A DNA stretch of 64,000 nucleotides from Mycobacterium sp. Z3061. GTDB lineage: Bacteria > Actinomycetota > Actinomycetes > Mycobacteriales > Mycobacteriaceae. The notes below the pieces were generated by a model. The model was not told where the DNA came from, did not search any database, and saw only the letters and a program-made list of their open reading frames with translations. Numbering within the stretch: position 1 is the stretch's first letter; every line of letters starts with the position of its first letter. The DNA is taken from positions 2,170,001 through 2,234,000 of the forward strand of contig NZ_CP134062.1 of NCBI RefSeq assembly GCF_031583025.1, read 5' to 3'. Below are positions 31,309-40,133 of the stretch, in pieces. Made by a program: the position numbers and the translations under genes.

Positions 31309-32900
31309 CCGGCTTCCAGGGTGGGACTGGCGGGACCGGCGGCGTCGGCGGAGCCGGCGGCTTGGGCGGTTCGATCTCCGGCCACGGCGGAGATGGCGGT
31401 GCCGGTGGTAAGGGCGGAACCGGCGGAACCGGCGGTGCCGGTGCCAACGGTGCGGACGCGACCAACGCCGGTGGGCAGGGTCAGAAGGGTGGTGACGGCG
31501 GTAAAGGCGGCACTGGTGGGACCGGCGGGGCCGGCGGTAACGCGGGCGGGGTCGCTGCGGGCGGCTCCGGCGCGGCGGGCCTGAACGGCGTCGGCGGCGA
31601 CGGGGGCACCGGCGGTACCTCGGGCAGCGCCGGTGATGGCGGCAAAGGCGGGACTGGTCTGCCCGACGGCGGGCGCGGCGGTGACGGCGGTGACCCGGGC
31701 GCGGGCGGTGACGGCGGTGTCGGCGGGGCGACAGGTGCCGGCGGTAGCGGCGGCGGCACTGGCCACACCGGCGCTACCGGCGCCACCGCCACCAGCGGCG
31801 GCAACGGCGGGCGGGGCGGCGACGGTGCCCAGGGCGCCCCCGGCCAGGTCGGCGGTGCAGGTGGAGCCGGCGGTAACGGCGGGGCGGTCGGCAATGGCGG
31901 AACCGGCGGCACCGGCGGTACCGGAGCTACCGGCGCTCACGGCGATGACGGCGCGACTGCGGGCGCGTCCGGTGGTGACGGCGGGACAGGCTGGGCCGGC
32001 GGCGTCGGCGGAGCCGGCGGCTTGGGCGGTTCGGTCTCCGGCCACGGCGGAGCCGGCGGTACTGGTGGTGTGGGCGGTACGGGCGGAGTCGGTGGGGCCG
32101 GGATCGACGGGGCGAATGCGTCCGCCCTCGGCGCCGACGGCGGCAACGGCGGTAACGGTGGTGCCGGCGGCACCGGCGGGACAGGTGGGGCCGGCGGTGC
32201 CGCCGGAGGCGTCGCCGCGGGCGGTTCGGGTTCGGTGGGAGTCAACGGCACCGGCGGCGCCGGGGGCACCGGCGGCGCGGCCGGCACACCCGGTGACGGA
32301 GGCAACGGCGGCAACGGCGTCCCCGACGGTGGACGCGGCGGTGATGGCGGCAACCCCGGAGCCGTGGGCAAGGGCGGATCCGGCGGAGATGCGGGCACCG
32401 GCGGCAGTGGCGGCAGCAAGGGCGACGACGGCGGCACGGGTGCCGCCGTGACCAGCGGCGGCAACGGCGGCAACGGCGGCCAGGGCGGCACCGGCCCGAC
32501 GGGAGCTCAGGGCGGGCAAGGCGGTCAGGGGGGTGCCGGCGGCAACGGCGGATCAGTCGGCAACGGCGGTAACGGCGGAGCAGGCGGAGCCGGCTCGAAC
32601 GGCGCAACCGGCACCCAAGGCGGGACGGGCATTGCGGGAGGGACCGGAGGAGCCGGCGCCAGTGGCGGCGCCGGCGGTGCCGGAGGAATGGGTGGCGTGA
32701 CCTCGGGGAACGGCGGCACCGGCGGTGCCGGTGGCACCGGCGGTAACGGCGGGGTCGGTGGCGCGGGCGGCAACGGCGAGTCGCACTACTTCTTCCAAGA
32801 TGGCGACCCCGGCCAAATCGGCGGGACCGGTGGTGAGATCGGAAGAGCACACGTGCGGCAACGGCGGTGGCGGCGGAGACGACCTGCATGGCGGCAATGA
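30711..32900 (+). CDS. PE_PGRS protein B, middle part (PGRS block in shifted frame, up to adapter)
   Basis: Starting at codon 30711 the frame reads [19 protein letters not shown] and continues as normal PGRS for about 700 residues to 32835, where the adapter begins; the stop at 32900 lies in artefactual or out-of-frame sequence. It has no start codon of its own in context and continues the gene that begins at 27958. Two further long repeats about 660 bases apart are visible, marked by GGVAAGGSG at 31548 and 32208 and by [11 protein letters not shown] unique island just before the adapter reads [12 protein letters not shown]. Confidence 0.75.
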   Translation, partial: GAGGSITGSGGVGGAGGHGARGGDGGVGVTGADASTPGGAGRDGGSGGDGGRGGDGGNGGAGGVAADGTVAAAGAGGNAGSGGNGATPGDGGAGAAGGSLTGHGGAGGKGGDTGFGGAGGLGGSGLTKGTDGADGATPTGVMGNGGAGGAGAHAAAAGVSGGDGGAGGAGGNRGNGGNGGTGGDGAVGKTGDDAVTAGDAGFQGGTGGTGGVGGAGGLGGSISGHGGDGGAGGKGGTGGTGGAGANGADATNAGGQGQKGGDGGKGGTGGTGGAGGNAGGVAAGGSGAAGLNGVGGDGGTGGTSGSAGDGGKGGTGLPDGGRGGDGGDPGAGGDGGVGGATGAGGSGGGTGHTGATGATATSGGNGGRGGDGAQGAPGQVGGAGGAGGNGGAVGNGGTGGTGGTGATGAHGDDGATAGASGGDGGTGWAGGVGGAGGLGGSVSGHGGAGGTGGVGGTGGVGGAGIDGANASALGADGGNGGNGGAGGTGGTGGAGGAAGGVAAGGSGSVGVNGTGGAGGTGGAAGTPGDGGNGGNGVPDGGRGGDGGNPGAVGKGGSGGDAGTGGSGGSKGDDGGTGAAVTSGGNGGNGGQGGTGPTGAQGGQGGQGGAGGNGGSVGNGGNGGAGGAGSNGATGTQGGTGIAGGTGGAGASGGAGGAGGMGGVTSGNGGTGGAGGTGGNGGVGGAGGNGESHYFFQDGDPGQIGGTGGEIGRAHVRQRRWRRRRPAWRQ
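32836..32854. other. Illumina TruSeq adapter remnant (assembly artefact)
   Basis: AGATCGGAAGAGCACACGT is a perfect 19-base match to the start of the TruSeq adapter as seen in read-through. It translates to the tell-tale EIGRAHV. PGRS coding to its left is in one frame and to its right in another. The insert side is the left-hand side, so this adapter and the one at 22032 both point outward from the segment 22052-32835. Confidence 0.95.
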
Positions 32901-33720
32901 CGCCGGGGCCGGCGGTATCGCCGGCGACGGGGGTTCCGGCGGCAATGGTGCTGCCGGCGGCACTGGCGGCCTGGCCTACGGGTCGGGCGACGGCGGTGGT
33001 GCCGGGGCCGCCGGGGCCGGCGGTGACGGTGGTCATGGCGGCAACGGCGCACGCGGCGGCGACACCTTGCTTGGTGACAGCGGAGCGGGCGGGGCTGCCG
33101 GCAATGGCGGCCGCGCCGGCAATGGCGGCCTCGGCGCCCAGGGTGGCTCGGCGCTGGGCTCGGGCAATGGAGGTGCCGGTGGCGCCGCCGGCGCGGCGGG
33201 GAACGGAGGTGGTGGTGGCACCGGAGGTGACGGCGGAGTCGCCGCACACGAGTCCGGGCAAACCAACGTGGGCGGTGTAGGCGGCAACGGCGGTGCCGGC
33301 GGTGCCGCCGGTGCCGGCGGTAACGGTGGCCTCGGTGGCAACGCCATTTCCGGTTCCGGCGGCAATGGCGCCGGTGGTAGCAATGGCGGCTCTGGGGGTG
33401 CGGGCGGCGCTGGTGGCTTCGCCGGAACAGCAGGCTCTCTCGCCAGCTCCGGCGGGGCCGGCGGCGGCGGTGGTGTCGGCGGCGCCGGTGGCAACGCCGG
33501 CGACGGCGGCATCTCCAGTTCCGGCCCCGGCGGCAGCGGAGCCAACGGTGGCAACGGTGGCCGGGGCGGGGACCACGGCGCCGGCGGCCTCGGCGATCCG
33601 AACGGTGCTCCTGGTGCGCCCGGCGGCGGCGGGGTCTTCGGCGACGGCAGCTCGGGGGGTGCGGGCGTACCGGTTGGTCTCCCTGGCGCCGACGGCCACG
33701 ACGGCGCTGCCGGTACGTGA
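32855..33720 (+). CDS. PE_PGRS protein B, 3' part (PGRS C-terminus after adapter)
   Basis: About 288 residues of PGRS text ([20 protein letters not shown] onward) run to the TGA ending at 33720, with C-terminus [11 protein letters not shown]. The open frame extends left through the adapter but is not PGRS there. It has no start signal and is most simply the end of the PE_PGRS gene starting at 27958, although a join to a different PE_PGRS gene cannot be excluded because the junction is chimeric. It converges on the DUF3515 gene after 94 bases. Confidence 0.75.
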
Positions 33721-33814
33721 TGTCCACTGCCGGGTTCCCAAGGGACATCGCAGAAGCGTTGCGGTAGTTGGCGAGTCGGGTGTTGAAGGCCAGCGTGGGC
33801 CGGCGACCGGCCGG

Positions 33815-34366
33815 CTAGCGAGCCGGTGCCGGGTCGATCGGCACCGCGGTGATGATGCGGTCAATGATGCGCGAAAGATCCTGAATCGGAACAGGTCCCG
33901 ACCCGGTGGGCAGCGTGAGCGCCACATACACCGGACGGTCCACGGTGTACCAGGTGGTGGTGCCGGCATCCGTCGCCCCTCGGTCACCCACCCGGAACCA
34001 CTGGACCGTGTCGACGACCTGGATCGGCGACCCCACCACGAACTCGTCCGGGCGTTCCAGACCGCAGCGCATGATGACCGGCTCCGCGTTGTTCACCGAC
34101 CGCCAGGCGCGGGCACTCTCGGGCGCCGGCTCGGCTATCTCGGCGCGCCGAAAACTCCCGAGTTGCTCGGGCAGCGCGTCGATCAGCGATTTGCAGGCGG
34201 GACTGGCGGCGTGCGGTGCCGCCACGGCAGGCAGCGTCACCGGTTGCTGCCGCGGGTGCCGGGTGGCCGCGAGCACCAGGATCGCCCCGATGGTTGCCAC
34301 AGCCAGGACCAGGGCGGCGATCATGGCGGCGCGTGGCGGGCCGCCGGATTCGGCCGCGTCTGTCAC
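33815..34366 (-). CDS. DUF3515 family membrane-anchored protein
   Basis: A 183-residue protein in the position of Rv2980. The N-terminus is short and polar, then one hydrophobic segment (MIAALVLAVATIGAILVLAA) acts as signal or anchor, leaving an extracytoplasmic domain of about 140 residues with two cysteines (SPACKSL and IMRCGLE) that could pair. The C-terminal TVQWFRVGDRG and TTWYTVDRPVYVALTLP are typical of DUF3515. Function is unknown. I chose the GTG at 34366 because sequence upstream of it in the same frame is arginine-rich and unlike the family. It is divergent from thiL by 140 bases. Confidence 0.88.
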   Translation of the reverse strand: MTDAAESGGPPRAAMIAALVLAVATIGAILVLAATRHPRQQPVTLPAVAAPHAASPACKSLIDALPEQLGSFRRAEIAEPAPESARAWRSVNNAEPVIMRCGLERPDEFVVGSPIQVVDTVQWFRVGDRGATDAGTTTWYTVDRPVYVALTLPTGSGPVPIQDLSRIIDRIITAVPIDPAPAR

Positions 34367-34506
34367 CTGCCTGTCTCCTCTGCGATCCGACGCACGGCCA
34401 CGACTACACTGGCCCGGTCCGCCCGAATGGGTTGGAACCCAACTTACCGCAGGTCGGACGGCCGTCCGGGGGGCGTCACACGGCCACAGCGCAGAGATGA
34501 GGTGAG

Positions 34507-35472
34507 GTGCTCGACGACGCATCGGGGCAGTCCCCGACGTTGCAGCAGGTCGGCGAGTTCGCGGTGATCGAGCGGTTGGTGCGAGACCGTCGGCAGCCCG
34601 CCGCCGTCACGCTCGGTCCCGGCGACGACGGGGCCGTGGTGTCGGGCAGCGATGAACGCACCGTGGTGTCGGTCGACATGTTGGTGCAGGATCGGCACTT
34701 TCGGCTGGACTGGTCAACGCCGTACGACGTCGGTCGCAAGGCGATCGCCCAGAACGCCGCCGACATCGAGGCGATGGGCGCCCGGCCCACCGCGTTCGTG
34801 GTGGGTTTCGGGGCGCCGGGCGACACTCCGGAGGCGCAGGCTGCTGCGCTGGTGGACGGCATGTGGGAAGAGGCGCGCCGGGTCGGCGCCGGCATCGCGG
34901 GCGGTGACCTGGTCAGCTGTCCGCAGTGGGTGATATCGGTGACGGTGCTGGGAGATCTCGAGGGTCGGGCGCCGGTGTTGCGGTCCGGCGCGCGGCCCGG
35001 CTCGGTGGTCGCAGTCGCTGGTGATCTGGGTCGCTCGGCTGCCGGATATGACCTGTGGCGCAAGGAGATTGATGATTTCGACGGTCTTCGCCACCGGCAC
35101 CTGGTGCCATTGCCGCCGTATGGCGAGGGGGCGATGGCCGCGGCCGCCGGCGCTACGGCGATGATCGACGTCTCCGACGGCCTGGTGGCCGATCTGCGGC
35201 ATGTCGCAGAGGCGTCCGGGGTGACCATCGACCTGTCCACCGAGGCGCTGGCCGTCGACCATGACGCGGTGTCGCAGGCGGCCGAGGCCGTCGGCGCCGA
35301 TCCCTGGGCGTGGGTGCTCGGCGGCGGCGAAGATCATGCCCTGGCGGCGTGTTTCGCCGATGCGGCGCCGGCCGGGTGGCGGGTGATCGGGCATGTTCTC
35401 GAGGGACCGGGCCGGGTGCTGGTCGACGGCAAGGAGTGGGAGGGATACGCGGGGTGGCAATCGTTCCAATAG
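34507..35472 (+). CDS. thiL: Thiamine-monophosphate kinase
   Basis: Phosphorylates thiamine monophosphate to thiamine diphosphate. The 321 residues show LGPGDDGAVV (metal binding), VVSVDMLVQDRHF, KAIAQNAADIEAMGA, and MIDVSDGLVADL with GGGEDHAL near the C-terminus, the AIRS-fold signature set. GTG at 34507 is preceded by ATGAGG. It leads a probable operon with the DUF1330 gene, ung, an MDR oxidoreductase and a nitroreductase, with gaps of 12 bases or four-base overlaps. Confidence 0.95.
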   Translation: MLDDASGQSPTLQQVGEFAVIERLVRDRRQPAAVTLGPGDDGAVVSGSDERTVVSVDMLVQDRHFRLDWSTPYDVGRKAIAQNAADIEAMGARPTAFVVGFGAPGDTPEAQAAALVDGMWEEARRVGAGIAGGDLVSCPQWVISVTVLGDLEGRAPVLRSGARPGSVVAVAGDLGRSAAGYDLWRKEIDDFDGLRHRHLVPLPPYGEGAMAAAAGATAMIDVSDGLVADLRHVAEASGVTIDLSTEALAVDHDAVSQAAEAVGADPWAWVLGGGEDHALAACFADAAPAGWRVIGHVLEGPGRVLVDGKEWEGYAGWQSFQ

Positions 35473-35482
35473 GGTGGCGACG

Positions 35483-35773
35483 ATGACGGTCTACGCAATC
35501 GCCCAGCTCAGATTCACCGATCGAGCGGCCTATGACCGGTACCAGGCGGGGTTCATGGACGTCTTCCGCCGCCATTCCGGAACAGTGCTCGCCGCCGACG
35601 AGTCACCCGTGGTGGTCGAGGGGGAGTGGGACCGCGAGAAAGTGGTGCTGATGTCGTTCCCCGACGAGACCGCCTTCGACGATTGGGCGCAATCGCCGGA
35701 GTATCAGGAGATTTCGCGGGACCGCCGGGCCGGTGCCGACACCGTGGTGCTGCTGGTGAAGGGGCTGTCATGA
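35483..35773 (+). CDS. DUF1330 family protein (dimeric alpha/beta barrel)
   Basis: A 96-residue protein: [20 protein letters not shown] at the N-terminus, [15 protein letters not shown] in the middle and [20 protein letters not shown] near the end, the pattern of the DUF1330/EthD-like ferredoxin-fold family. No activity is assigned to the family. The ATG at 35483 lies ten bases after the thiL stop, and the ATGA overlap with ung shows coupling. In M. tuberculosis, as I recall, thiL and ung are adjacent without this gene. Confidence 0.88.
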   Translation: MTVYAIAQLRFTDRAAYDRYQAGFMDVFRRHSGTVLAADESPVVVEGEWDREKVVLMSFPDETAFDDWAQSPEYQEISRDRRAGADTVVLLVKGLS

Positions 35774-36453
35774 CCGCGCGTCCGCTCGGTGAACTCGTCG
35801 AGCAGGGCTGGGCGACGGCGCTGGAACCGGTGGCCGACCAGGTGAGCCGGATGGGGCAGTTTCTGCGGGACGAGATCGCGGCCGGTCGACGGTACCTGCC
35901 CGCCGGCCCGAACGTGTTGCGCGCCTTCACTTATCCTTTCGAAGACGTCCGGGTGCTGATCGTGGGCCAGGACCCCTACCCGACGCCCGGCCACGCGGTG
36001 GGTCTGAGCTTCTCGGTGGCGCCGGACGTGCGCCCGCTGCCCCGCAGCCTGTCCAACATTTTCGACGAATACAGCGCCGACCTCGGCTTCCCGCAGCCTT
36101 CCAACGGCGACCTGACACCCTGGTCCCAGCGCGGTGTGATGCTGCTCAACCGGGTGCTCACCGTGCGTCCCAGCAATCCGGCGTCACACCGGGGCAAGGG
36201 CTGGGAAGCCGTGACGGAGTGCGCCATTCGCGCACTGGTGGGGCGCGAGCAGCCGCTGGTGGCGATCCTGTGGGGGCGCGACGCCTCTACGCTCAAACCG
36301 ATGCTGGCCGAAGGAAACTGCGTCGCCATCGAATCGCCGCACCCGTCGCCGCTGTCCGCCTCGCGTGGCTTCTTCGGGTCGCGGCCGTTCAGTCGCGCCA
36401 ATGGACTGCTCACCGGAATGGGGGCCGACCCGATCGATTGGAAGCTGCCGTGA
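35770..36453 (+). CDS. ung: Uracil-DNA glycosylase
   Basis: Family 1 enzyme that removes uracil from DNA in base-excision repair. At 227 residues it has the usual mycobacterial length. The catalytic-water motif [19 protein letters not shown] lies near residues 63-81, and the DNA-intercalation loop [13 protein letters not shown] near 193-205. The ATG at 35770 overlaps the previous stop by four bases and the stop overlaps the next GTG by four. Confidence 0.97.
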   Translation: MTARPLGELVEQGWATALEPVADQVSRMGQFLRDEIAAGRRYLPAGPNVLRAFTYPFEDVRVLIVGQDPYPTPGHAVGLSFSVAPDVRPLPRSLSNIFDEYSADLGFPQPSNGDLTPWSQRGVMLLNRVLTVRPSNPASHRGKGWEAVTECAIRALVGREQPLVAILWGRDASTLKPMLAEGNCVAIESPHPSPLSASRGFFGSRPFSRANGLLTGMGADPIDWKLP

Positions 36454-37385
36454 CCGAGATGACCGCATTGCGGGCGCACCACCGTGGCGGCCCGGAAGTG
36501 CTGGCTGTCGAGTCGGCGCCGGTGCCGGTCCCGGCGCCAGCCGAAGTGCTGGTCGCCGTGCATGCCGCGGCCATCACGTTCGACGAGTTGACGTGGGAAG
36601 AGACGTGGACGCGCGACGGGGTCGATCGGACGCCGACGATCGTGTCGCACGAAGTGTCGGGCGTCGTCGCCGAAATCGGGCCGGGGGTTCAGGATTTCCA
36701 GCCCGGCGACGAGGTGTACGGGCTGGTCGGATTCGACCGCGACGGCGCCGCAGCCGAATTCGTCGCCATGCCGGCGACCGACCTGGCCGCCAAACCGTCG
36801 ACCGTGTCCCACCCGGTCGCCGCGGCGCTGCCGCTGGCCGGGCTCACCGCGCTGCAGGCCCTGGTAGACCACGCCGCGGTGCGGCCTGGCGAGAAGGTGC
36901 TGGTTCACGGCGGTGCGGGGGGAGTGGGTGCTTTGACGGTCCAACTCGCGGCCCAGTCGGGAGCCGAGGTCACCGCAACTGTGCGCAGCGACACCGGCGA
37001 GCTCGTCCGCGGGTTCGGTGCCCGGCACGTGATCGACACGCGCACCGACACATTCGACGGCGCAGCCTACGACGTCGTCATCGACACCGTGGGCGGTGAG
37101 ACCCTGGACCGGTCGTTCGGTGTACTGCGCCGCGGTGGCCGCCTGGTCACCCTGAGCGCACCGCCGCCACCGGGCAAAGACACCGAATTCGGCGTCACCG
37201 CAACGTTCTTCATCGTCACCGCCGACCGGCGCCAGCTCACCGAACTTGCTGGACTCGTCGACGGCGGCCGTCTGCATGTCGAGATCGCCCGAACCTTCGC
37301 GCTCGCCGACGGCCGGGAAGCGTACGAAAGCGGCAGCCGCCCCGGCCGGCGGGCCGGAAAGACCGTCCTCGTCGTCCGCGATTGA
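36450..37385 (+). CDS. Medium-chain (zinc-independent) NAD(P)H-dependent oxidoreductase
   Basis: A 311-residue quinone-oxidoreductase-like MDR protein. It has a GroES-like N-terminal domain ([30 protein letters not shown]) and a Rossmann domain with [18 protein letters not shown]. The catalytic zinc ligands of alcohol dehydrogenases are absent. Substrate is unknown; relatives reduce enones or quinones. The GTG at 36450 overlaps the ung stop; an in-frame ATG three codons later is equally usable. It lies in the thiL-ung operon. Confidence 0.9.
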   Translation: MTEMTALRAHHRGGPEVLAVESAPVPVPAPAEVLVAVHAAAITFDELTWEETWTRDGVDRTPTIVSHEVSGVVAEIGPGVQDFQPGDEVYGLVGFDRDGAAAEFVAMPATDLAAKPSTVSHPVAAALPLAGLTALQALVDHAAVRPGEKVLVHGGAGGVGALTVQLAAQSGAEVTATVRSDTGELVRGFGARHVIDTRTDTFDGAAYDVVIDTVGGETLDRSFGVLRRGGRLVTLSAPPPPGKDTEFGVTATFFIVTADRRQLTELAGLVDGGRLHVEIARTFALADGREAYESGSRPGRRAGKTVLVVRD

Positions 37386-37395
37386 CCCTGTCAGG

Positions 37396-38055
37396 ATGAA
37401 GCCCGTGTACGACCTCGAGGACACCATCCGTCAGCGCCGGTCCAGCCGCATGTTCCTGCCCGAACCGGTGCCGCGACAGTTGGTCCAAGAGTCGCTGGAG
37501 CTGGCGATGCGTGCTCCGTCGAACTCCAATGTCCAGCCGTGGCGAATGGTTTTCACCAGCGGCGCCGCCAGGGACCGGTTGGTTTCGGCTCTGTTGGCCA
37601 AGGCCCGCGCCGAACCACCCCGGGTTCCGCAACTGCCACCGGCCTTTGCCCACCTGCGGCGCGCACTGGGTGCGCAGGTCTACGGCTCGATGGGCATCGC
37701 CCGCGACGACGCCCCCGGGCGCCAGCAAGCGGTGCTGCGCAACTGGGAATTCTTCCGCGCCCCGCTCGGCGGGGTCGTGTTCATGCACGAGGACCTGGAT
37801 GTCGTCGACAGCATGGGTGTCGGGATGTTCCTGCAGAACCTGCTGCTGGCGTTGACCGCTCGCGGCCTGGGCACCTGTGTCCAGGTGTCGATCGCCGGCT
37901 ATCCCGAGATCGTCCGGGAGCAACTGGGCATCGGCGCGGACATGCGCATCCTGTGCGGGCTGGCGGTCGGCTACCCCGACCCGGACTTCCCGGCCAACTC
38001 GTTACGGATCGGCCGCGACAGTCTGCACAAGCACGTGATGTTCCTCGACGAATGA
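37396..38055 (+). CDS. Nitroreductase family protein
   Basis: A 219-residue FMN-dependent nitroreductase-fold protein. The N-terminal QRRSSRMFLPEPVP with following MRAPSNSNVQPWR is the FMN-phosphate-binding signature, and FLQNLLLALTARGLGTCVQ plus LCGLAVGYPDPDFP complete the family pattern. The physiological substrate is unknown. ATG at 37396 is 10 bases after the previous stop. Its stop is one base away from the convergent SDR stop. Confidence 0.92.
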   Translation: MKPVYDLEDTIRQRRSSRMFLPEPVPRQLVQESLELAMRAPSNSNVQPWRMVFTSGAARDRLVSALLAKARAEPPRVPQLPPAFAHLRRALGAQVYGSMGIARDDAPGRQQAVLRNWEFFRAPLGGVVFMHEDLDVVDSMGVGMFLQNLLLALTARGLGTCVQVSIAGYPEIVREQLGIGADMRILCGLAVGYPDPDFPANSLRIGRDSLHKHVMFLDE

Positions 38056-38056
38056 C

Positions 38057-38887
38057 CTAACTGCCCGGGAAATTCACGTCCTTCGTCACGGTCTTCCATT
38101 CCTCGATCGATGCCGAGGTCGCAGTGATTTTGTCCCGCATCGCTTTCAGAACGTCACGTCCCAGCAGCAGCCGCAACGGGGGATCGTCGAGTTCGGTCAC
38201 CATCAGTACCGCCTCGGCGACCTTGCGCGGGTCGCCCGGCAGGTGGTCGGCGAACTGCTTGATCAGGTCCTTGCGTGCGGCGACGTCGGCGTAATCGGCG
38301 ATCGGCGTGCCGGTTTCCTTCATCGATCTGGTCGCCCAGTCGGTGCGGAACGCGCCGGGTTCGATCGCCGTCACCTTGATCCCGAGTGGTCGGACCTCGG
38401 TGGCCAGGGCTTCGGTCACCGCCTCCAGTGCGAACTTGGTCGACGAGTAATAGGCGTTGGGCGGGTTAGCCACCAGGCCGGTCATCGACGAGATGTTGAT
38501 GATGTGACCGGCGCGGCGGGCGCGCATCGCCGGCAGCACCGCCTTGATCATGTCGACCGCGCCGAAGTAGTTGACGTCGAACAGTTTCCGGACCTCCGCG
38601 TCCTCGCCCTCCTCCACCGCCGACAGATACCCATGACCGGCGTTGTTGACCAGCACGTCGATCCCGCCGAACGCCTGTTCGGCCGCCGCGACCGCGGCGG
38701 AGATCTGAGCGGCGTCGGTGACGTCGAGTGCCACCGCCAAAGCGTGCGAGCCGAATTCGTCTGCCAGGTCCTGCACCGCCTCGGCCCGCCGCGCGGTCAC
38801 CACCACGCTGTGTCCGGCTTGCAGAGCGCCACGGGCGATCTCGCGGCCGAAACCGGTGGAGCAGCCCGTCACCAACCACCGCGCCAT
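38057..38887 (-). CDS. Short-chain dehydrogenase/reductase
   Basis: A 276-residue classical SDR: cofactor loop TGCSTGFGREIA at residues 7-18, NNAG near 87, catalytic Ser in IINISSMTG, and YSSTK as the YxxxK pair near 157-161. It follows the DUF1214-like gene by one base on the same strand, as the last gene of the SnoaL-sulfotransferase operon. A paralogous set (Rv3529c-Rv3531c in M. tuberculosis, from memory) also pairs a sulfotransferase with an SDR and a DUF1214 protein, suggesting a shared pathway on a lipid or sterol-like substrate; this is inference. Confidence 0.92.
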   Translation of the reverse strand: MARWLVTGCSTGFGREIARGALQAGHSVVVTARRAEAVQDLADEFGSHALAVALDVTDAAQISAAVAAAEQAFGGIDVLVNNAGHGYLSAVEEGEDAEVRKLFDVNYFGAVDMIKAVLPAMRARRAGHIINISSMTGLVANPPNAYYSSTKFALEAVTEALATEVRPLGIKVTAIEPGAFRTDWATRSMKETGTPIADYADVAARKDLIKQFADHLPGDPRKVAEAVLMVTELDDPPLRLLLGRDVLKAMRDKITATSASIEEWKTVTKDVNFPGS

Positions 38888-38888
38888 C

Positions 38889-40133
38889 TCAGGCCGTCCC
38901 TTCCGGCAGGCGCCGCAGATAGGCTGCCCGCCGGTCGGCCAGCTCCGCCGCGCGTTGTTCGGAGCTCACCCGCGGCAAATCAGGTACCTCGGCATCCAGC
39001 CGGTCCAGCTTGACCACGCGCCCGTGCGCGCCCAGACCCGCGCGCGGTCCCGTCGCACCGAATTCCGCCATCCGCAGCGTCAGGATGGCTTCGCGCAGCC
39101 CGTCGGTGTCGATCCAATTCGCCACGCCCGGATCGTCCGGCGAGATCACGTAGGTGTAGGTCCCGTCGTCGTTGGCCACCGACTGCGCCTTGTTGAGGCT
39201 GCCGGTGCGGTCGACGATGTCCAGCGTGGTGCCCCAGATATTGCTCAGCGGCACCGTGAAGTATTCGGCGCCACCATCATTGAGGTCGACCACGAACGCC
39301 TCGTCGGGCGCCAGGTCAAACCGGCCCATGACGTAGAACTGGTTGCGCATCGCGCCGTCGCTGTCCGCGGACCAGGCCAGGTCGAACCGGTTGGCCGGCA
39401 TCTTGTACACGCCGTGGCTGAGCTTGCCGGTGAAGTTCGCGAAGTACGCCATCATCGACGCCGTCGCCTCCGCCTGCTCGTCACGAGTGCGGGCCGGCAC
39501 CGACGGCGCGCTCCCAAGCCGTTGTATCTCAAAGTGGTTGGGATCGTCGCGAGCCCAGTCGAGCAGCACGTCGCGGATGTAGAACTCGTGCGCTTGCGGG
39601 GTGCTCTGTACGTGGTTCGGCCGGCTGCCCGCCGGGTCGGCGTCGACGGTGATGGTGAAGCTGCCGTCGGAGTCGACCTCCATGGTGCGGCCGTTGAGCA
39701 CGTCGACGGTGCCCATGTGCGCGTCCCACAGGGTGAAGTAGTTCTCGGTCATCCGGTGCTCACCTACCCGCCCGTGGATCTCGTAGCGTTCGTCTCCGGA
39801 GATTGGTATCACCCGGTACACGCTGTCGGGATTGTCTATGCCCCAACGGGATCCGGGAATACTTCGACCGTCCACCGGGTGCGCCAGCCGGGTGATGCAG
39901 CTGACCTTGGGCCGCAGCTTGTCCTGGTTGGACGACCACACCGCCGCCGAGAACATCACCTCGGCGAACGCGTCGTCGAACCGCTCGCGCATCGCCTCGG
40001 ACGCCTTCGCGCGGCCGAGCCACGTCTGGGCGACGTCGCGGTAGGCGGCCTTGACGGTGGGGTGCTCGATCAACTCCAGCGCGGCCAGTTCCTGTTCGCG
40101 CTGGGACGCCGTGGACACCGGGTGGTCGGTCAT
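38889..40133 (-). CDS. DUF1214-like conserved protein in sulfotransferase operon
   Basis: A 414-residue cytoplasmic-looking protein with no signal peptide. The C-terminal half (FDLAPDEAFVVDLNDGGAEYF, GTYTYVISPDDPGVANWIDT) resembles DUF1214/DUF1254-type beta-rich proteins. The N-terminal 120 residues are helical (ERFDDAFAEVMFSAAVWSSN). The role is unknown. Its ATG overlaps the sulfotransferase stop by four bases (ATGA), so the two are translationally coupled, and the SDR follows within a base. Confidence 0.82.
   Translation of the reverse strand: MTDHPVSTASQREQELAALELIEHPTVKAAYRDVAQTWLGRAKASEAMRERFDDAFAEVMFSAAVWSSNQDKLRPKVSCITRLAHPVDGRSIPGSRWGIDNPDSVYRVIPISGDERYEIHGRVGEHRMTENYFTLWDAHMGTVDVLNGRTMEVDSDGSFTITVDADPAGSRPNHVQSTPQAHEFYIRDVLLDWARDDPNHFEIQRLGSAPSVPARTRDEQAEATASMMAYFANFTGKLSHGVYKMPANRFDLAWSADSDGAMRNQFYVMGRFDLAPDEAFVVDLNDGGAEYFTVPLSNIWGTTLDIVDRTGSLNKAQSVANDDGTYTYVISPDDPGVANWIDTDGLREAILTLRMAEFGATGPRAGLGAHGRVVKLDRLDAEVPDLPRVSSEQRAAELADRRAAYLRRLPEGTA

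Noticed and set aside
18400..33700. Possible CRISPR array because of dense short repeats
   Set aside because: Repeats are in-frame GGxGGx codons without unique spacers of constant length or palindromic repeat units.
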